Assembly: GCA_963971225.1 (NCBI GenBank)
Contig: OZ020267.1
Span: 115,578,936-115,642,935, forward strand
Direction of reading: 5' to 3'
Source: Melieria omissa
Lineage: Eukaryota > Arthropoda > Insecta > Diptera > Ulidiidae
Length of the DNA stretch: 64,000 nt
Positions 11,716 through 25,476 of this stretch are shown here, piece by piece. Under the pieces are notes generated by a model. It was given only the letters and a program-made list of their open reading frames with translations. It did not search any database and was not told the origin of the DNA. Each line of letters starts with the position of its first letter. The stretch's first letter is position 1. Made by a program: the position numbers and the translations under genes.

Positions 11716-13852
11716 TAAGGAATGCAATCCCTGAATCCCGACATTCCGGGATCCGGAAAAATTCCGGGATTGACCAAATCCGATGCAGGGATCGAAACAT
11801 AAATACTCCTTAGCTTTTGCTTTTGTCACCTTAATTTCAGAAAAGGCAAACTTTCTTATTTAGTACAAAAACCAAATTGCATGCTGTCTGTGACTTTTGA
11901 GTTTAAGTTTCAAAGCAACAATAGTTCTGTTGGAGTACTTTTCCAGTGAAAACTTGCCAGTAGCTAAAATCAGGAGAGTATGTTAAGCAAGCTTACACAA
12001 TACACACAGCTTGCCACAATCACAACACACAGGCAAAAGGGTGTCTAGAAGAGGGTTGAGGAAAGAGACAGCTGATATAAAATATTCATTTGAAGTTTCA
12101 CCCATTTTTTATCGCCCCTTTCAAAGCGCTGGAATCAGCGACTGTGAAATCAAAGGTAGTGCAGAGTTGTCGCAGTGCACTTCGCGGCATCGGACATCAC
12201 CGAGTCACTCTCTGCTGGGTTCCGGGCCACTCTGGAGTGGCAGGAAACGAGGCAGCGGATGAGATGGCAAGAAAGGGGGTCGCCCTGCCTCTCACCGAAG
12301 TGGATAACTCTGTGCTCCTTCCGATATCTGCCCTGTATTTGCGTATTGACAGGTTGAGCAAAACTTACATCGAGTCCTCATGGCGGAGCAGAACTGATTG
12401 CAGTACCTGCCGGGCAATATGGCCTTCCCTTTCCGTGAGGAAAACGCGATATGTACTGTCCCTGAGTCGAACCTCTATTAGGCAGCTTGTTGGAGTCATC
12501 ACTGGACACTGCGCCATTGGATCTATGCTGGTCAAATGGTGCCTCTCGTCCAGTGATGTCTGCAGAAGCTGTGGAGATGAGGAAGAAGTGGAAACGATCC
12601 AACACTACCTGTGCCACTGCCCGGCTCTGCAGGAACGCCGACTCCGTACCTTGGGGTCAAGGTTCCTGGTAGACTTGGCCTGCGCAGCAGTAGTTGAAAT
12701 ATCGGATCTACTCTCCTTCATCAAGAGGTCGAACTGGTTTGCCCCGAACTGAGAGCCACTGGTTAGCTCCGGAATCTTCCATGAAGGGATTCACAATGGG
12801 CCATTTTGGCCTCCGAGTGGAAGTGCTGCCCTTGGGACGCACACACCCTTCCCTACCTAACCTATCGCCCCTAGATCCCGTGGACCGATTTTTTAAATTT
12901 TCATAAAACAGCCTATTTAGAGCCTCCGTATGCCATTTCTGCTTTCAATGAAATAAAAAAAATTCGTTTTTTGGCTGGAACAGAAGTGATTTTTGAGACA
13001 CGCTGGCAAAATACGTGAGCCAAATTCGAAAAAATTACACATTTTTCAAGTTTAAGTTACTGTTTCTTTTTAACTACGCTTCGAAAGTAGTTGCAACCAA
13101 GGAGAAAGTTCAATATAATGCGATTCCCGTGTTTTTAAGGACACACCAAAATATTTAAAGTTAGAAAACGCTTAAAACTTAAAAAACTGAAAGTTTCATA
13201 ATTTGTATGTCAACTTTGTTTTTTTGGTAAGCAGTATTAAGTGTTTTATTCAAAACAAAAATTCATTTTGTATTAAAAAAAAAAAAATTTGAAACCCTTC
13301 AAAAAGGTGGTCCTGTTTATACCAGTTTTACACTAAGTGAAACCCTAAAATTCGGAAATAGTTGTTCGCAACTTAAAAACCAATGAATCTAGTTTTCCGA
13401 TAATGTAAAAATATTTAATATGCGTTAGAAGCTGTTATTTTCAGAATTTTTCAAAGTTGTCGAGTCTTTGAAGACACGGTGGTAAAAAATGGGTTAAAGC
13501 AATATGGAAACTTGAATTATTGATATTACCCATACCGAGTTTGACTTATTTTGAAATGGCGGAAACTGTGGCCAACATTTTCAAATAGTATATGAAGACT
13601 AACAACCGGTATCACCTACTAGAATTGAACCAGATAGTTGCTTTGTATCAGCAGGTTTGTCAGGTGGTTTGGCAATGAAAGGCATTTTTGTGTTATTTAT
13701 TTTATGTGTCATAAATATTTTTTTTATTTTTAAGGTAAGCACACTGAGTTGTATTTAATAAAAAAAATAAAATGTATTTGGGATCCCGGGATTGCGATTT
13801 TAAGTCCCGAAAATCCCGGGGTCGTAAAATTGGTCCCGGATTGCAATCTCTA
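11716..13852. mobile_element. Degenerate hAT-type element with CCCGGGAT-rich ends
   Basis: The left end reads TAAGGAATGCAATCCC and the right end, inverted, reads TAGAGATTGCAATCC. Both are followed by repeated TCCCGGGAT/CCCGAAAATCCCGGG blocks, the same style as the better-preserved hAT element at 45460-46959. The flanking 8-mers GTCGGCAC and GCAGCCAC agree at only five of eight positions, so the target duplication is either decayed or not real. No transposase survives. A non-LTR retrotransposon fragment sits inside. Confidence 0.6.
12110..12870 (+). mobile_element. Non-LTR retrotransposon fragment, RNase H and C-terminal Cys motif
   Basis: The open frame 12090-12752 reads through the second half of an RNase H domain, with the signature WVPGHSGVAGNEAADEMAR at about 12215-12270. 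It ends with a CRSCGDEEEVETIQHYLCHC zinc-knuckle-like motif, as at the 3' end of LINE pol genes. The N-terminal half of RNase H and the reverse transcriptase are absent; similarity starts abruptly near 12120, so the copy is 5'-truncated. It lies inside the hAT-type element 11716-13852. The reading frame is surprisingly intact for a fragment. Confidence 0.85.
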
Positions 13853-16800
13853 GCAGCCACGCAATCTCTGTACGCAATCTCAGTTCGAAGGATGTTTTGA
13901 ATCCAACTCAACTTCACAGTTATTCACTCCTCACTGGGAGCGTAGGCCTCAAACAAAGCTAAACGACTTGAAGATTAAAATTCTCCACTTGCCAATAACA
14001 AACGTTTTGTATGCTCCAACTGCCTGCATTCTGGGTGGTATCCGTTAACAGCTTCAAAATAATTAGAAACGTACACAACTCAGAACCTACTACGTAATAA
14101 CTACTCTACAGGTCTGTCCAAAAGTAAACACATTAATTGGTGGGATTTACGGATTTTTAAGGCACGTAGGCTCTCAAAAAAGAACACTTGACTTTGCGCG
14201 TAATTTTCAGTTCGTGTTAATCGATAACTTCAGTCTTCATTATTGAAAAATTCCAGACCATATGGTTTTTTCTCGTATTGTCAGTCAATCTCAAAACCCA
14301 TTAGAAGTGACCTACATACCGACACGACACTCGGATCTGGCGATTCGCGCACACGGAACCTGTAGTGGGGCAGACACAAAGTGTGAACAAAAGTCTCAAG
14401 TTTTTGAAGCGCTTGTGAACCGAATCAACTGTTGCACGTACAACAACTTTGTGCGTGAGTTGGATATTTCATTCTGTTGCGTCGATAATATTCGAACTTG
14501 CTGTTTTTTGTATGCCCTGTGGTTGCCATTTAAGTTTAGAAAAAACAATAAATGTTATTCAGAAAATAATTACGAACATTAAAATTATTGATGTGCGAGT
14601 CACTTTTACTACGGTTACTGCTAACGAATTGCCAATTGTTCGCTTGCACTTTGAAGTCTTACGAATAGAAAAACTTTGCAAACTTACTAAGCATCAATGA
14701 ATCGTTTTTTGTCTCTGAAGAAAAATTCAAAACAATAGACACGTCAACCTTTTACCGCTCGCTACGGCCCCAAAGATTGCACTGAGAGTTGCATTTCTGA
14801 ATAAATTGAACTCGACAATTATGTAGTTTCGTTTCGCTGGCGGCGTAAGTGTTCGATTTAGAAATCCTCTAATAAATTATGATTTACGGCGAGTGCGGAA
14901 ATGGCAGTCAGCAGCGCATAAACTGCTGAACTTATTGCCTCTGTTGTGGCGAACAATGAGAGGTCCCAAGTGCCGTCCATGTGAACGCCTCGCGAGACGG
15001 AATCAATTTCGAAATCCCATTTATTCATTTCGCCTCATTAAAATTGCAGATTTATCGATGACGCTGGCTCGAACTCTGATTGCATATGAAATTCCAGAGA
15101 AGTCATGCTGACTAGTTAGTCTTTCGAGATATTCAGTTTTAATTAGCAGCTGCTCAGTCCCGCCGCAACAGCGATGTGTCGTGTGATTAACTGCACACAG
15201 CTAGCAAACTCGGACTAGTGGCGGAAGAGTGAAGTTCTACAAATTGCATGCAACTTTAAGCTGCAGTCGGCCACAGATCGGCACGTTAAAGCCGCACACG
15301 GGCGGTACTGAAAGGCGAATTCAACTTGAACGAAATTACTTCCGTGCTTTACTCACGCCACTAACAGTTCTGAAGTTGGGACGATTTGCTTCGCATATAT
15401 CACCAACACGTGATCGTTCGTGCCACCACAGTAGGTGAGAAGCTCTAACCCGTGTTTATCGTTGCAAGCTACGGCAATTAGCTTTGCGGCAAATGAATGA
15501 ATTACCCGAAATTGTTATTCATAATGATGATAATTACTTTTGTTGTCTTATTTTTGCTAGTTTATTTTTAGTTCACAGAAACAAATTTGATAAAATTCTA
15601 GACAGCTGAGAAAACAAAAGAAAAATTCCCATAACTATGTATATGGATGTGTTTGTATATGTGTATGCGGAGCCCTTAAGTAATGCCAAATTCAAATGAG
15701 CTACATCCTCTTGCATATGGTGGGAATATGAGTAAGAAAAATTAACTTTCAAACTAGGAGGCTTATTGAAAGCTGCTGTTCCAATCACGACTTGGCATTC
15801 GCCATAAAAGGGTAGACACACCTGCTGAGTGTTCTGTAGGAAAAGTACGATTTACGAGGGCACTGGAAAAAACCCGACATAAAAAACGCGTGTCATTGCT
15901 CACGCGGCAAAAATTGGGACAATGGGTTTAACTTTCAACGGTTTATGTAACAACTTCTACAATTATAAAAGTTTGTGCACAATTCGTTTTGCACAATTTT
16001 CAATTCCAATTCCAGTTCCATTCCTTTTATTTTTGCAATGTGGTCCTACATTACAAGATTACAAAAAGTACATAACGCTTGCTCCACTTTTAACTTATCT
16101 ACTTCGCAAGTTTAAACATCAACGCACATACTGATGTATCGATCAGTAATATGTACATACAAATGTAAGTATCGATCAGTAAATCGTATCGGGTTAATAT
16201 TTACCAACTCATTATGGCTGTGATATTAATTATATTTGCGTATTTGCTTGCATACGCACGGATACACTAACACATAGGCAATTTTCAGTAACGATTAATT
16301 TACGCACATACGTCGGACATGAGTTTCTGCAAAGTTGTTAAGCCCCCGCTTCGATATCGCCTCGGTGACGGATTTGGAGCATGTGTACCTAACTATATGA
16401 TTGTAATGCGGCATTGTGCTGCACTGTAGTTAATATTCCGTGACAACCTGTGTCACATGCTCGCGCCGACAATACGCCGCGAACCTTTATTTAAATCGGG
16501 CAGAGTAAATAACACGGCTCTCCGCGAAATTGACGCGTTTATTCGGCCAATTATGGCAAATACAATAAACGTGATGCGTGACAATTGTGTTTGTGTGCAA
16601 TAACCACAATGAATGTTTTCCGATGTCAAGGCATTCGCTAACAGATATGACAATACGAATATCTGTATTTCGTGCATTGATATTTACCGAAATCATTCGA
16701 ATGCGTACAATTTCTATTAGTACAACACAACAGCGCGCTTTAGCATTTCAATTCTCACCAAGAGAATACAGTTCTTGGACCAACACGGCTGATCACCCAT

Positions 16801-19800
16801 GAATCACGCACTTCGGTTTAAAAATTGTGTCTTGCAGTGACAAACGATCACTTCCGAAGTTCGGCAATTCTTTTAAATGACATACTTCAACAGCTCACAA
16901 AAGCGGTAAAAGCTTGGCTTAAGCTAAGCCATACGGCGCAACATGCCATACAGCTGGTCAAACAACTTATGATGTACAATTGATCTTTATGGAAGAAGTT
17001 AGAGAACGTGGTCACTAAAACGCATCAGTTTAAAATTTGTTTTCTATGAACTTTGTTTCTGTAATTGGGTTATTTCAATAAATCGGAGGTCTTAGACAAA
17101 TTGCTATCTTAGTCATTGATTTTCGGGAGAAGAGCAGTGACAAAATTGGTTCAGTACGTTGACTCGTATACAACAATTTTTGGTAAAAAATATGATTTCA
17201 AATGGTATTAGGCTCAACAGTTGTACGCAAAAGCCCATCCCCAAAAATTAAATCCTGTGTGCGCCACTGCTCGAATATATTTATGTAGTATTTTTACATT
17301 GCTTTACGGCTTTTTACTTTTTTTTTACTACGCAGCTGGAGAATTTCGATACTAATAAATATTTTTGTTACCAGTATTTCAATATTTCAACAGGTGTTTT
17401 CAACTGACTTCAATGTGAGTGAAAATCGGCCTCTCGTGCGGAACAAGCTGTGAACTCGTATGTAAATATTGTAGACAAGTTAACCATATTACGAAAACAA
17501 AAAGCATCAACAAACACAAAGCACCAGCAACAACAACCAACAACAATAAAATTAACAGTTATTACCGTCTTATTCTGTGTTGGGTGTGTGCATTGGGAAT
17601 TCTCACACGGACAACACGAATTTGCCGCGCTTGAAAATGCGTGTAAAAAGAGCTATTCCGCGATAAGACGTGCCATTTTATTTTCGATTTGCATTTTAAA
17701 TGAAGTTATCGAGTAATTCATCACTCTTTCAATCCTAGTGAACCGACTTGGTCGATGATGTATATATATATATGCATATAGATATATTTATATATATGCA
17801 TACGTTAATGTATAAATACATTTATACACACGATACGTTATTGTGGAAAAGTTCCTTTTTTATCAGAGCTGTCCGTCACTGACAAATGACAAAAGCGACG
17901 TTTACGATTGCAAACACAATCAAAGTCTAGAGGTGTTCATTATTTTTAACAACCTGTTTCGGCAAATAAGCATTGAATTCATTAGTAGTTTTGCGGCATT
18001 TAAAAAATTTTTCAATTCAGCCAAATTGCATCAACTCCAAATACGATGCTGCACACTGTGCTGTGCCGTTCTTTTATGCCTGCACCAAAGTCTGCGTAGC
18101 TTAAGAACTTTTAAGATTCGTATCAATTAGACAAATAAAAAGTCGGTGCCGAATTCTGGGTTTCACAAGTTCAAACATTTTGTTCAAAGTGTTAATCAAT
18201 CGCAGGGCTCGCAAGAGCTAAAGTTTACTATATATTGTATATACGTTACCCACTTTAAGTGCAATACAAATGATAATGAAATTGAGGTGATTTACACATA
18301 GTTTGATACACAAGCTAATGGGCCCAGAAGTGCCAGTCATGCGCATTTCTTCAAGTGAATGAGCAAATAATTATCTTTTTTGCTGCAACCAGGCTATCAC
18401 TGCAACTGAGTCACTGGTGCTTCACCAAGCTAAAATTTATATATCAATAAAAAAAGCATCGCGAAATTCCACGAAAATTATAAATGGCCAGAACAATACG
18501 AAGCTACTTTTTCAGCAAGTTTTTTAAAAAAGTGAATTTCAGCCAAAAATTTAGCGCCTTGTGAGCGAAATGAAATCATTTGTTGAAATTAATTCCAAAT
18601 GTCTATAGCCACAAACTGACTGGGAAAAAAGTGTTTAGTTGCACAGGAGACGTGATTAGTGCTGCAAACGTTTAGCTTGCAACATTTTTCATGTTTTACC
18701 CAAACGACTAACTACATACATACATGCCATAAAACTGTACATACTATATATACGGATATACATACATATATAGGCAGAGATACCAAGTAAAAAATATGTG
18801 TTAACAGTCTTAACTGTTGCATAGAAGCAAATGTTTTTGGGCCGCTCTTTCGTCAACACTTGACAACAAACACTCGAGTCGTCATGGAAATACTCAACAG
18901 TCGTGAAATTGTTTAAAGTACTTTTTGTCTACGTGCATGTATGTGCGTGTGTTTGCATAATTGACAGTTAAATGAACGTTTGTGGCCACTTTTCTGATAC
19001 AATCGATCTACAAGTGTTGGCATTAAAAAAAGTTGATAAGCATTTGGCGTCTGAGCGGAACCCGCTCACCTCGAAGTGCTTACTAAGGCAAAACAGAATA
19101 TAATAACAACAACAAAAAACAAAAGTAGCTAAAGAAAAGGCAAACACCAAAACCTGTGATAGATTATCACTTCTCAGCCGCAGTTCAAATAAAAGAAGTT
19201 ATCAGCCACAACGAAACTATGGTCTGCAATCAAGTTAATTGTACAAATTAAAAAATTAAAAATCAACAGCAATAAAGCGGCAAAATGAATAGTTTTTCAG
19301 TTAGTGACGGTGTTATTCAGTTTGCTGCCTCGGCGACGCAAATGAGAGCAATACGTCCGCGCGACCGCACCGCCAGTTAAATCAATATCTCGACGCGATT
19401 ACAGGGTCAGCAACCATGCCGCAAATGTTGCGAACGCATGCAATTACAACAGCAAAAACACAAATTGCGCGAGCACGCACGCACTTTTCTAATGCACCTT
19501 CGAAAATGGCTGCGGCGCGTCTCGGCACAAGTGCCATTTTGCGCCGCTCTCTTGCTTTATTTATTTACATATTCACTTTAGTTGTTTTAATTGCTTGTCG
19601 CTGCAATTTTGTACACTTTTTTTTACTCTTTTCGGAAAACAACATTTGCCGCGCCGCAGGCATCAGTATTTCCAATTCAATTTCAGCGCCGTGGCCGCAT
19701 CGACACGAGACAACCGAGCACTGGGCCTGCGCGCAGCTTTCTTGTTAGCATGATTGCTGTATAGCCTATTTATTGTTTAGCCGCGACGTGATTGACATGA

Positions 19801-20218
19801 GTTCGGAGCGTTTTACTTTATTTTTTTGCTTTAGCGCACAACGCGACAACCATCAACGAAACCACAACACCAGCAGCAACAGCGGCACAGCAACCGCGAC
19901 AACTGTTCCAGCCAAGCGGCTGCGCGTTCACCTTGGTGGCGGACACTTGGCGTTGGCCTTAGCGAAGCCTTTGCGCTATTTGGCGATTCGAGTTTCCCAA
20001 CTGCACAGTTACTGCAGCGACACTTTAACTGATTTAATTTTCTTCAGGCCCCTTCTCACCGTTGCACTACGGATATCACTTAAACAATCACCTTATTATC
20101 TTTATTTCTACTGCAAAAATTGGCAATGGAAAATGTCAACACAGGAAATATGGAATAACAAATCGCCGCTACTATGTCGCGAACACTCTCTGCGGATCTG
20201 TCGGCGTTCCGCGATCAC
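13853..20218. other. Intergenic, no supported gene
   Basis: AT-rich DNA. I see a short direct repeat (TATCGATCAGTAA at about 16138 and 16172), a TA microsatellite at about 17757-17797 and a transposon end at about 17170-17269. Bases 19300-20240 are somewhat GC-richer, with CAA/CAG-rich frames but no domain. Nothing supports an exon. Confidence 0.45.
17170..17269 (-). mobile_element. Solo end of a CAGTGGCG hAT element
   Basis: The sequence ending at 17269 reads, on the minus strand, CAGTGGCGCACACAGG. This is the terminal sequence of the complete hAT element at 49784-51351. The neighbouring 17190-17250 resembles 26855-26920 (AATGGTATT...GCTCAA...AGTT...TAC), which points to one repeated family. 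No opposite end is visible nearby. Confidence 0.6.
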
Positions 20219-20226
20219 ACGTGCAT

Positions 20227-21485
20227 CAATGATAACATGATGCGAAACTGAGAGGATTGACGAAATTTTGTCGTTTTTTTTGGTCACACGAACACAATCC
20301 GTGTGAGCTGAAAAGAAAATCGTCAACCCTGCCAGCTTTCTCTCTTTGTGGAACAATTCGTATTGTAGCAAGCAGCTGACTTGCAAATTTGTTCCTAACG
20401 CGGGGTTGCAATTTGTATGTACTTGTAAAAAAGTATGTTCGCAGTCTTATTGTACGAAGCAGTGTAAAATAAGGAAAAAATATATGAAATGAACAAAATT
20501 ATTTGATTTAAATGAAAATGTTAGGGAAAAGTTGTAATATGCAGAGTTATAAAGATGTAAAAAAGAAATCCTTAGTTCTTTGTGCATATGTAAAAACTAA
20601 TAATAACTAATTTGCATTTTCCGAACCACCACTGAGGCAATACGGCGCGTTACCGATTTTTTTTTTAACGATTTTGTAACATTTTAACAATTTTTTTAAC
20701 AATGATTTCAGAGAGGAACAAATAAAAAAAATGTATTTAATGCGTTTGTTTCCCAATTCGAAAAAAACACGGACTAAACGGACCACAAAAACCAGAAGTA
20801 GCAGAAACTTATAAATGTCGGACAGTAAACAATTTATGTTTATAAGTATAGTCTGCTACTTCGCGATTATAAAATCGTATCAGAAATCATATGTATATAT
20901 ATGCATATATCTATATTATATTATAATTGCGACAGCCATATTTTGCTATCCCTTTTTATACAGGTGCGCATATCATACATACATATATTATATATACATA
21001 TATATATAACATATATATATGTATATATAATATGCGCACCCGTATAAAAAGGGATAGCAAAATATGGCTGTCGCAATTATCGCAAAAACTCCTCTGGAGC
21101 TTTCATCAAATTCTCATTCTTCATTCTTCATTCAAATTTCACGAATAAAATTCAATAAAAGCTGAATATAAAATGTGTTAAACACGTATTAAAATACTTT
21201 TGACTGGTTTTCGGGAAATATTGTAATTTTTTAATCACTTTTCTTCCAAAAGATTACATAGTTACAAAGAAATTAAAATTGATTTTCCTATGTTTAAAAA
21301 ATTGAAAGTAAACGCAACCCTCGCCATGGCCGTTGTATGGGAAATCAACAGTACGTTCCTGTGCATACCCCGGGTCTGATGTTTGGCAAAATCAACCCTA
21401 AGGTCTCATGTTATCGTTGTATTAGTGCGGATTTTGAGTATGTATTGTGGTCGAGCGCTCTCAGTTTCGCATCATGTTATCATTG
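20227..21485. mobile_element. hAT-type element with perfect 8-bp target duplication
   Basis: The 28-bp ends are exact inverted copies: CAATGATAACATGATGCG... at 20227-20254 and its complement at 21458-21485. The flanking 8 bp are identical, ACGTGCAT at 20219-20226 and 21486-21493. An 8-bp duplication is the hallmark of hAT-type (or P-type) insertion. No transposase frame is seen in the 1259 bp. The element contains a 158-bp palindrome that may be a nested insertion. Confidence 0.88.
20923..21080. repeat. 158-bp near-perfect palindrome (foldback element)
   Basis: The arm starting ATAATTGCGACAGCC (20923) is repeated inverted and ends GGCTGTCGCAATTAT (21080). The arms of about 55 bp carry one obvious mismatch (CAGGTGCG versus CGGGTGCG) and enclose a TA-rich centre. 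If transcribed it would form a long hairpin. It most resembles a foldback miniature element. Confidence 0.9.
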
Positions 21486-21493
21486 ACGTGCAT

Positions 21494-23724
21494 CAAGTTC
21501 AACAGTCGTCTGCTCACTGGTGCTGGGGTTTTTTGATCGGCAATTCGGAAGTTGGCCAAAAGCACAACTGATGTTGTCAACATTGAGGTGACCAACCACA
21601 ATTTCACAATCATGCTGAATCACGAGACGGATAGTAATGGTTTCAGGACCCGACAAACACAGGTTACAACTGGGGGGCCATTGCATCTTCCATTAAGCCA
21701 ATACAAAACTCCCAATCAAGACCTGTGGAGTAAAGAATCTCATGAAGCATTTTATCTGAAAAATATTTAGAGTTATCTATAAACAACACTTGCTTTGGGG
21801 CTTCAAGGTAAACCCCACATCTCAATTTCCTACTCATTTATGCACAAACTATTTAAAGGTCCAACCGGTTGCAGCGTAAGCTCATTGCTACACGCCGGCA
21901 ACACAACTGTTCTGAAGAACAGAAATTTACTTCTTGATATCATAGTAATAAGGTTCAGAGGACTTAGATCATCTGGAGGATGTTTAAAGCTTAATGAATA
22001 TTTAATTAGATCAGTACCTCGCTCAAAAATCCATATTATAGCAAGACAAGAAGATAAATATTTACAGAACAGTTGCGACCGGAGCGTAGAGATACTCGCA
22101 AAGAATTGCACAATTTTACATCCACCTGGTCCTCTTAATAAGCAGCCCATAATATTCTGACGTACCTGAATCAAGAAAATCAAATCGTTGCCTTTCTCTC
22201 CACGAGTGACGCATCGAAGTTGTAGTCGTTTCTCACAACTTCTCGGCTCGCTTCGCTCTTCTAAGTACGATACGAGATGAGCTCTAGAAGGTAGACAGGT
22301 TTTATTTTCGCGTAAATTGAGCCGGGAGGCACACAAATAAGTAAGAAGAAGCGTCGATGCTTTATGGAAGGGTTACAAGCAGATAGAAGGACACAAGCTG
22401 CTGCTGATCGTGTGGACCAGAGGAGCTTTCGGTGTTAAAATTAAAAATATAAAGCAGGCTTACTTTAACACAAAGGAAACAATTAAATATTTTTCATTTA
22501 GTGCCAAATTGATTGCCAGTATAAGCAAACCAGAATTTCACGTCTTATGCCTGCATTACAAATTTGCTTCTCTTACTTCCCATTTACAACAATAAGGTAT
22601 TAACCCCTTGAAAGATCAATGCTTCCCAAGGTAAAAAGTAACGTTTAATAGCTTTACGCATATAATTTAAAATTAAAAAGTAACGAAACAGGGTCAAAAC
22701 GCTGTTCAAAATGATCAGGATCATATCTAACTATGTTGAGTCTTGTGTGAATATGATGATATTAGACAGTAGAAATTGCTTTGAAAATGGTTTGTGCGTT
22801 TTTAATTTGCTGTACTAAACACTCGTTCAGTTTTTTATATATAGTGAATTTTATAGTATAGTGAATTTTGTGTATGAATACATTACGAAACATGACTTCA
22901 GTGTCTCATTATTGTAAGTTATCTCTCATTGCTATATGGCAAAACGAAAGTAATTTGAAAAATTGATACATAATCATAAGCAGAATGCTCAGAAAAATTA
23001 AGCTTAAGTAACATAACCCTAAACAATACACATTAAAAAAAATTTCAAAAGAAGAAAATTCCAGAAAACCGTTCCTGTTCTTGTAACAGTATTCAATTTT
23101 TGTTGTGTCAATTGTGTGAGCACTGAATCGGGCTACAATTTGAGAGGTTATAAAAGGCATATATTTGTCATGTTTCTTTATTTATGAAGCGAAATGAAAC
23201 CATATCAAAATATGGGCTACTGTGTACAATATTTCGAGAACCTCAACAGCAGTAATCTATGGCATTTCATATCTTTGGTATCAAAAGCATCTGGCAGCTT
23301 TTTAGTTGTGTTTTCTTTCTTTTTCGTGGGCTGATTTTTCACTCGACCCATTTTCAGCGATGCTGCCAGACAAACGCTTTTTTGTTTAATAACCTTTTAT
23401 TCTAGAAACGAAATTGCGCTTTTCTAAGGATGCACATATTCGAACATAACAAGCGAGCGTTTCTCTTTGTCAATTTGTAGTATCGACTTGGCTATTTGTC
23501 AGCGATCCAATTTTATCAACAAAAATCCACACACTGCACATTCACAATAGAACCCAAATACACATTCGCGGATTTTCGTAGATTGCATCTGGCAGCACTG
23601 ACGTTTGGCAGCAGTAGCGCAACACAAAAGCGGATCGTGAAAATTTTCGTAGGAACTTGTGTAAATTTGCGAATTGTGCTAAAAATAATAGTTTGTTTTG
23701 CTCGATGATTCGAATGTGCGCAAA
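21494..23724. other. Intergenic and APC11 upstream region
   Basis: There are open frames on both strands at 21480-22340, but they give no recognisable domain; they could be decayed mobile DNA. The last few hundred bases must hold the promoter and 5' UTR of the APC11 gene. No TATA box stands out. Confidence 0.4.
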
Positions 23725-24071
23725 ATGAAAGTGACAATAAAATCATGGACGGGGGTCGCAGCATGGCGTTGGATTGCAAATGACGAGAATTGCGGTATCT
23801 GTCGGATGTCATTCGAGAGTAAGCAGCGCCTGCCTCGGCGGGTGTAGTGGACGGGGAATTGCAGTAATCGAAGTCGAAACAAAAGCTCATTACGTGTCCT
23901 CCCACAGGTACATGTCCAGAGTGTTCCTTGCCTGGTGACGATTGTCCTTTAGTCTGGGGTGTCTGTTCGCACTGCTTCCACATGCACTGCATCGTTAAGT
24001 GGCTCAACCTACAGCCGATGAACAAACAATGCCCCATGTGCCGCCAGAGCTGGAAGTTCAATATTCACTAG
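23725..24071 (+). CDS. lmg: Anaphase-promoting complex subunit 11 (RING-H2)
   Basis: This is the catalytic RING subunit of the APC/C ubiquitin ligase, which with the cullin-like APC2 recruits the E2 for ubiquitination of cyclins and securin in mitosis. Exons 23725-23818 and 23908-24071 join across a short 89-bp intron (GTAAGC...CCCACAG) in phase 1, giving 85 aa, the normal APC11 length. The family N-terminus is present ([16 protein letters not shown]...DENCGIC), followed by the RING-H2 ligands [26 protein letters not shown] and QCPMCR, then the invariant SWKF near the end. All zinc ligands expected for the family are present. It is followed at once by a second open frame on the same strand, as in a dicistronic message. 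The Drosophila gene is called lemming (from memory). Confidence 0.97.
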
Positions 24072-25107
<1,036 letters not shown>

Positions 25108-25470
25108 CAAAACCCTTTCTTGGATTAAGCGCGACCGGGCTAATCCAAGAAAACGCAGCGACACTTTAAAGCTGATGTTGGACGCAAGCAGAACACAAAC
25201 AGGGCGGACACACTGCGCTTCACAACGTACGAGTAGATATCAAAGCAGCAGTCGGTGCAGACTGTTAGTCATTTGTGTCAATTATCTTCCGGTTGGGCGG
25301 CGATGTGCAGATTGCTGGCATGCAGGCAGTGGCTTTGAAGCGCTCAATTAAATTATGAAAATCAAAAACGAATTCAAAAGGAAACTTGCCATTTTGCGAA
25401 CTACGATTACGTTTTTTTTTTTGTTTTGTAAAAAAAAAAAATGAATAATAATCGAACATACGCATGCGTG

Positions 25471-25476
25471 AATAAA
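25471..25476 (+). terminator. Polyadenylation signal AATAAA for the APC11/LURAP1-like unit
   Basis: This is a canonical AATAAA, 364 bases after the LURAP1-like stop, just after an A/T homopolymer stretch. No earlier AATAAA is visible after either cistron, so both frames probably share this 3' end. Confidence 0.6.

Noticed and set aside
14110..14270. GGTCTGTCCAAAAGTAA resembling the end of a mariner-type element
   Set aside because: No inverted partner or transposase frame was found within several kb, so a single short word is not enough.
21480..22336. Overlapping frames on both strands suggesting a transposon gene
   Set aside because: No reverse transcriptase, transposase or RNase H motif could be read in any frame.
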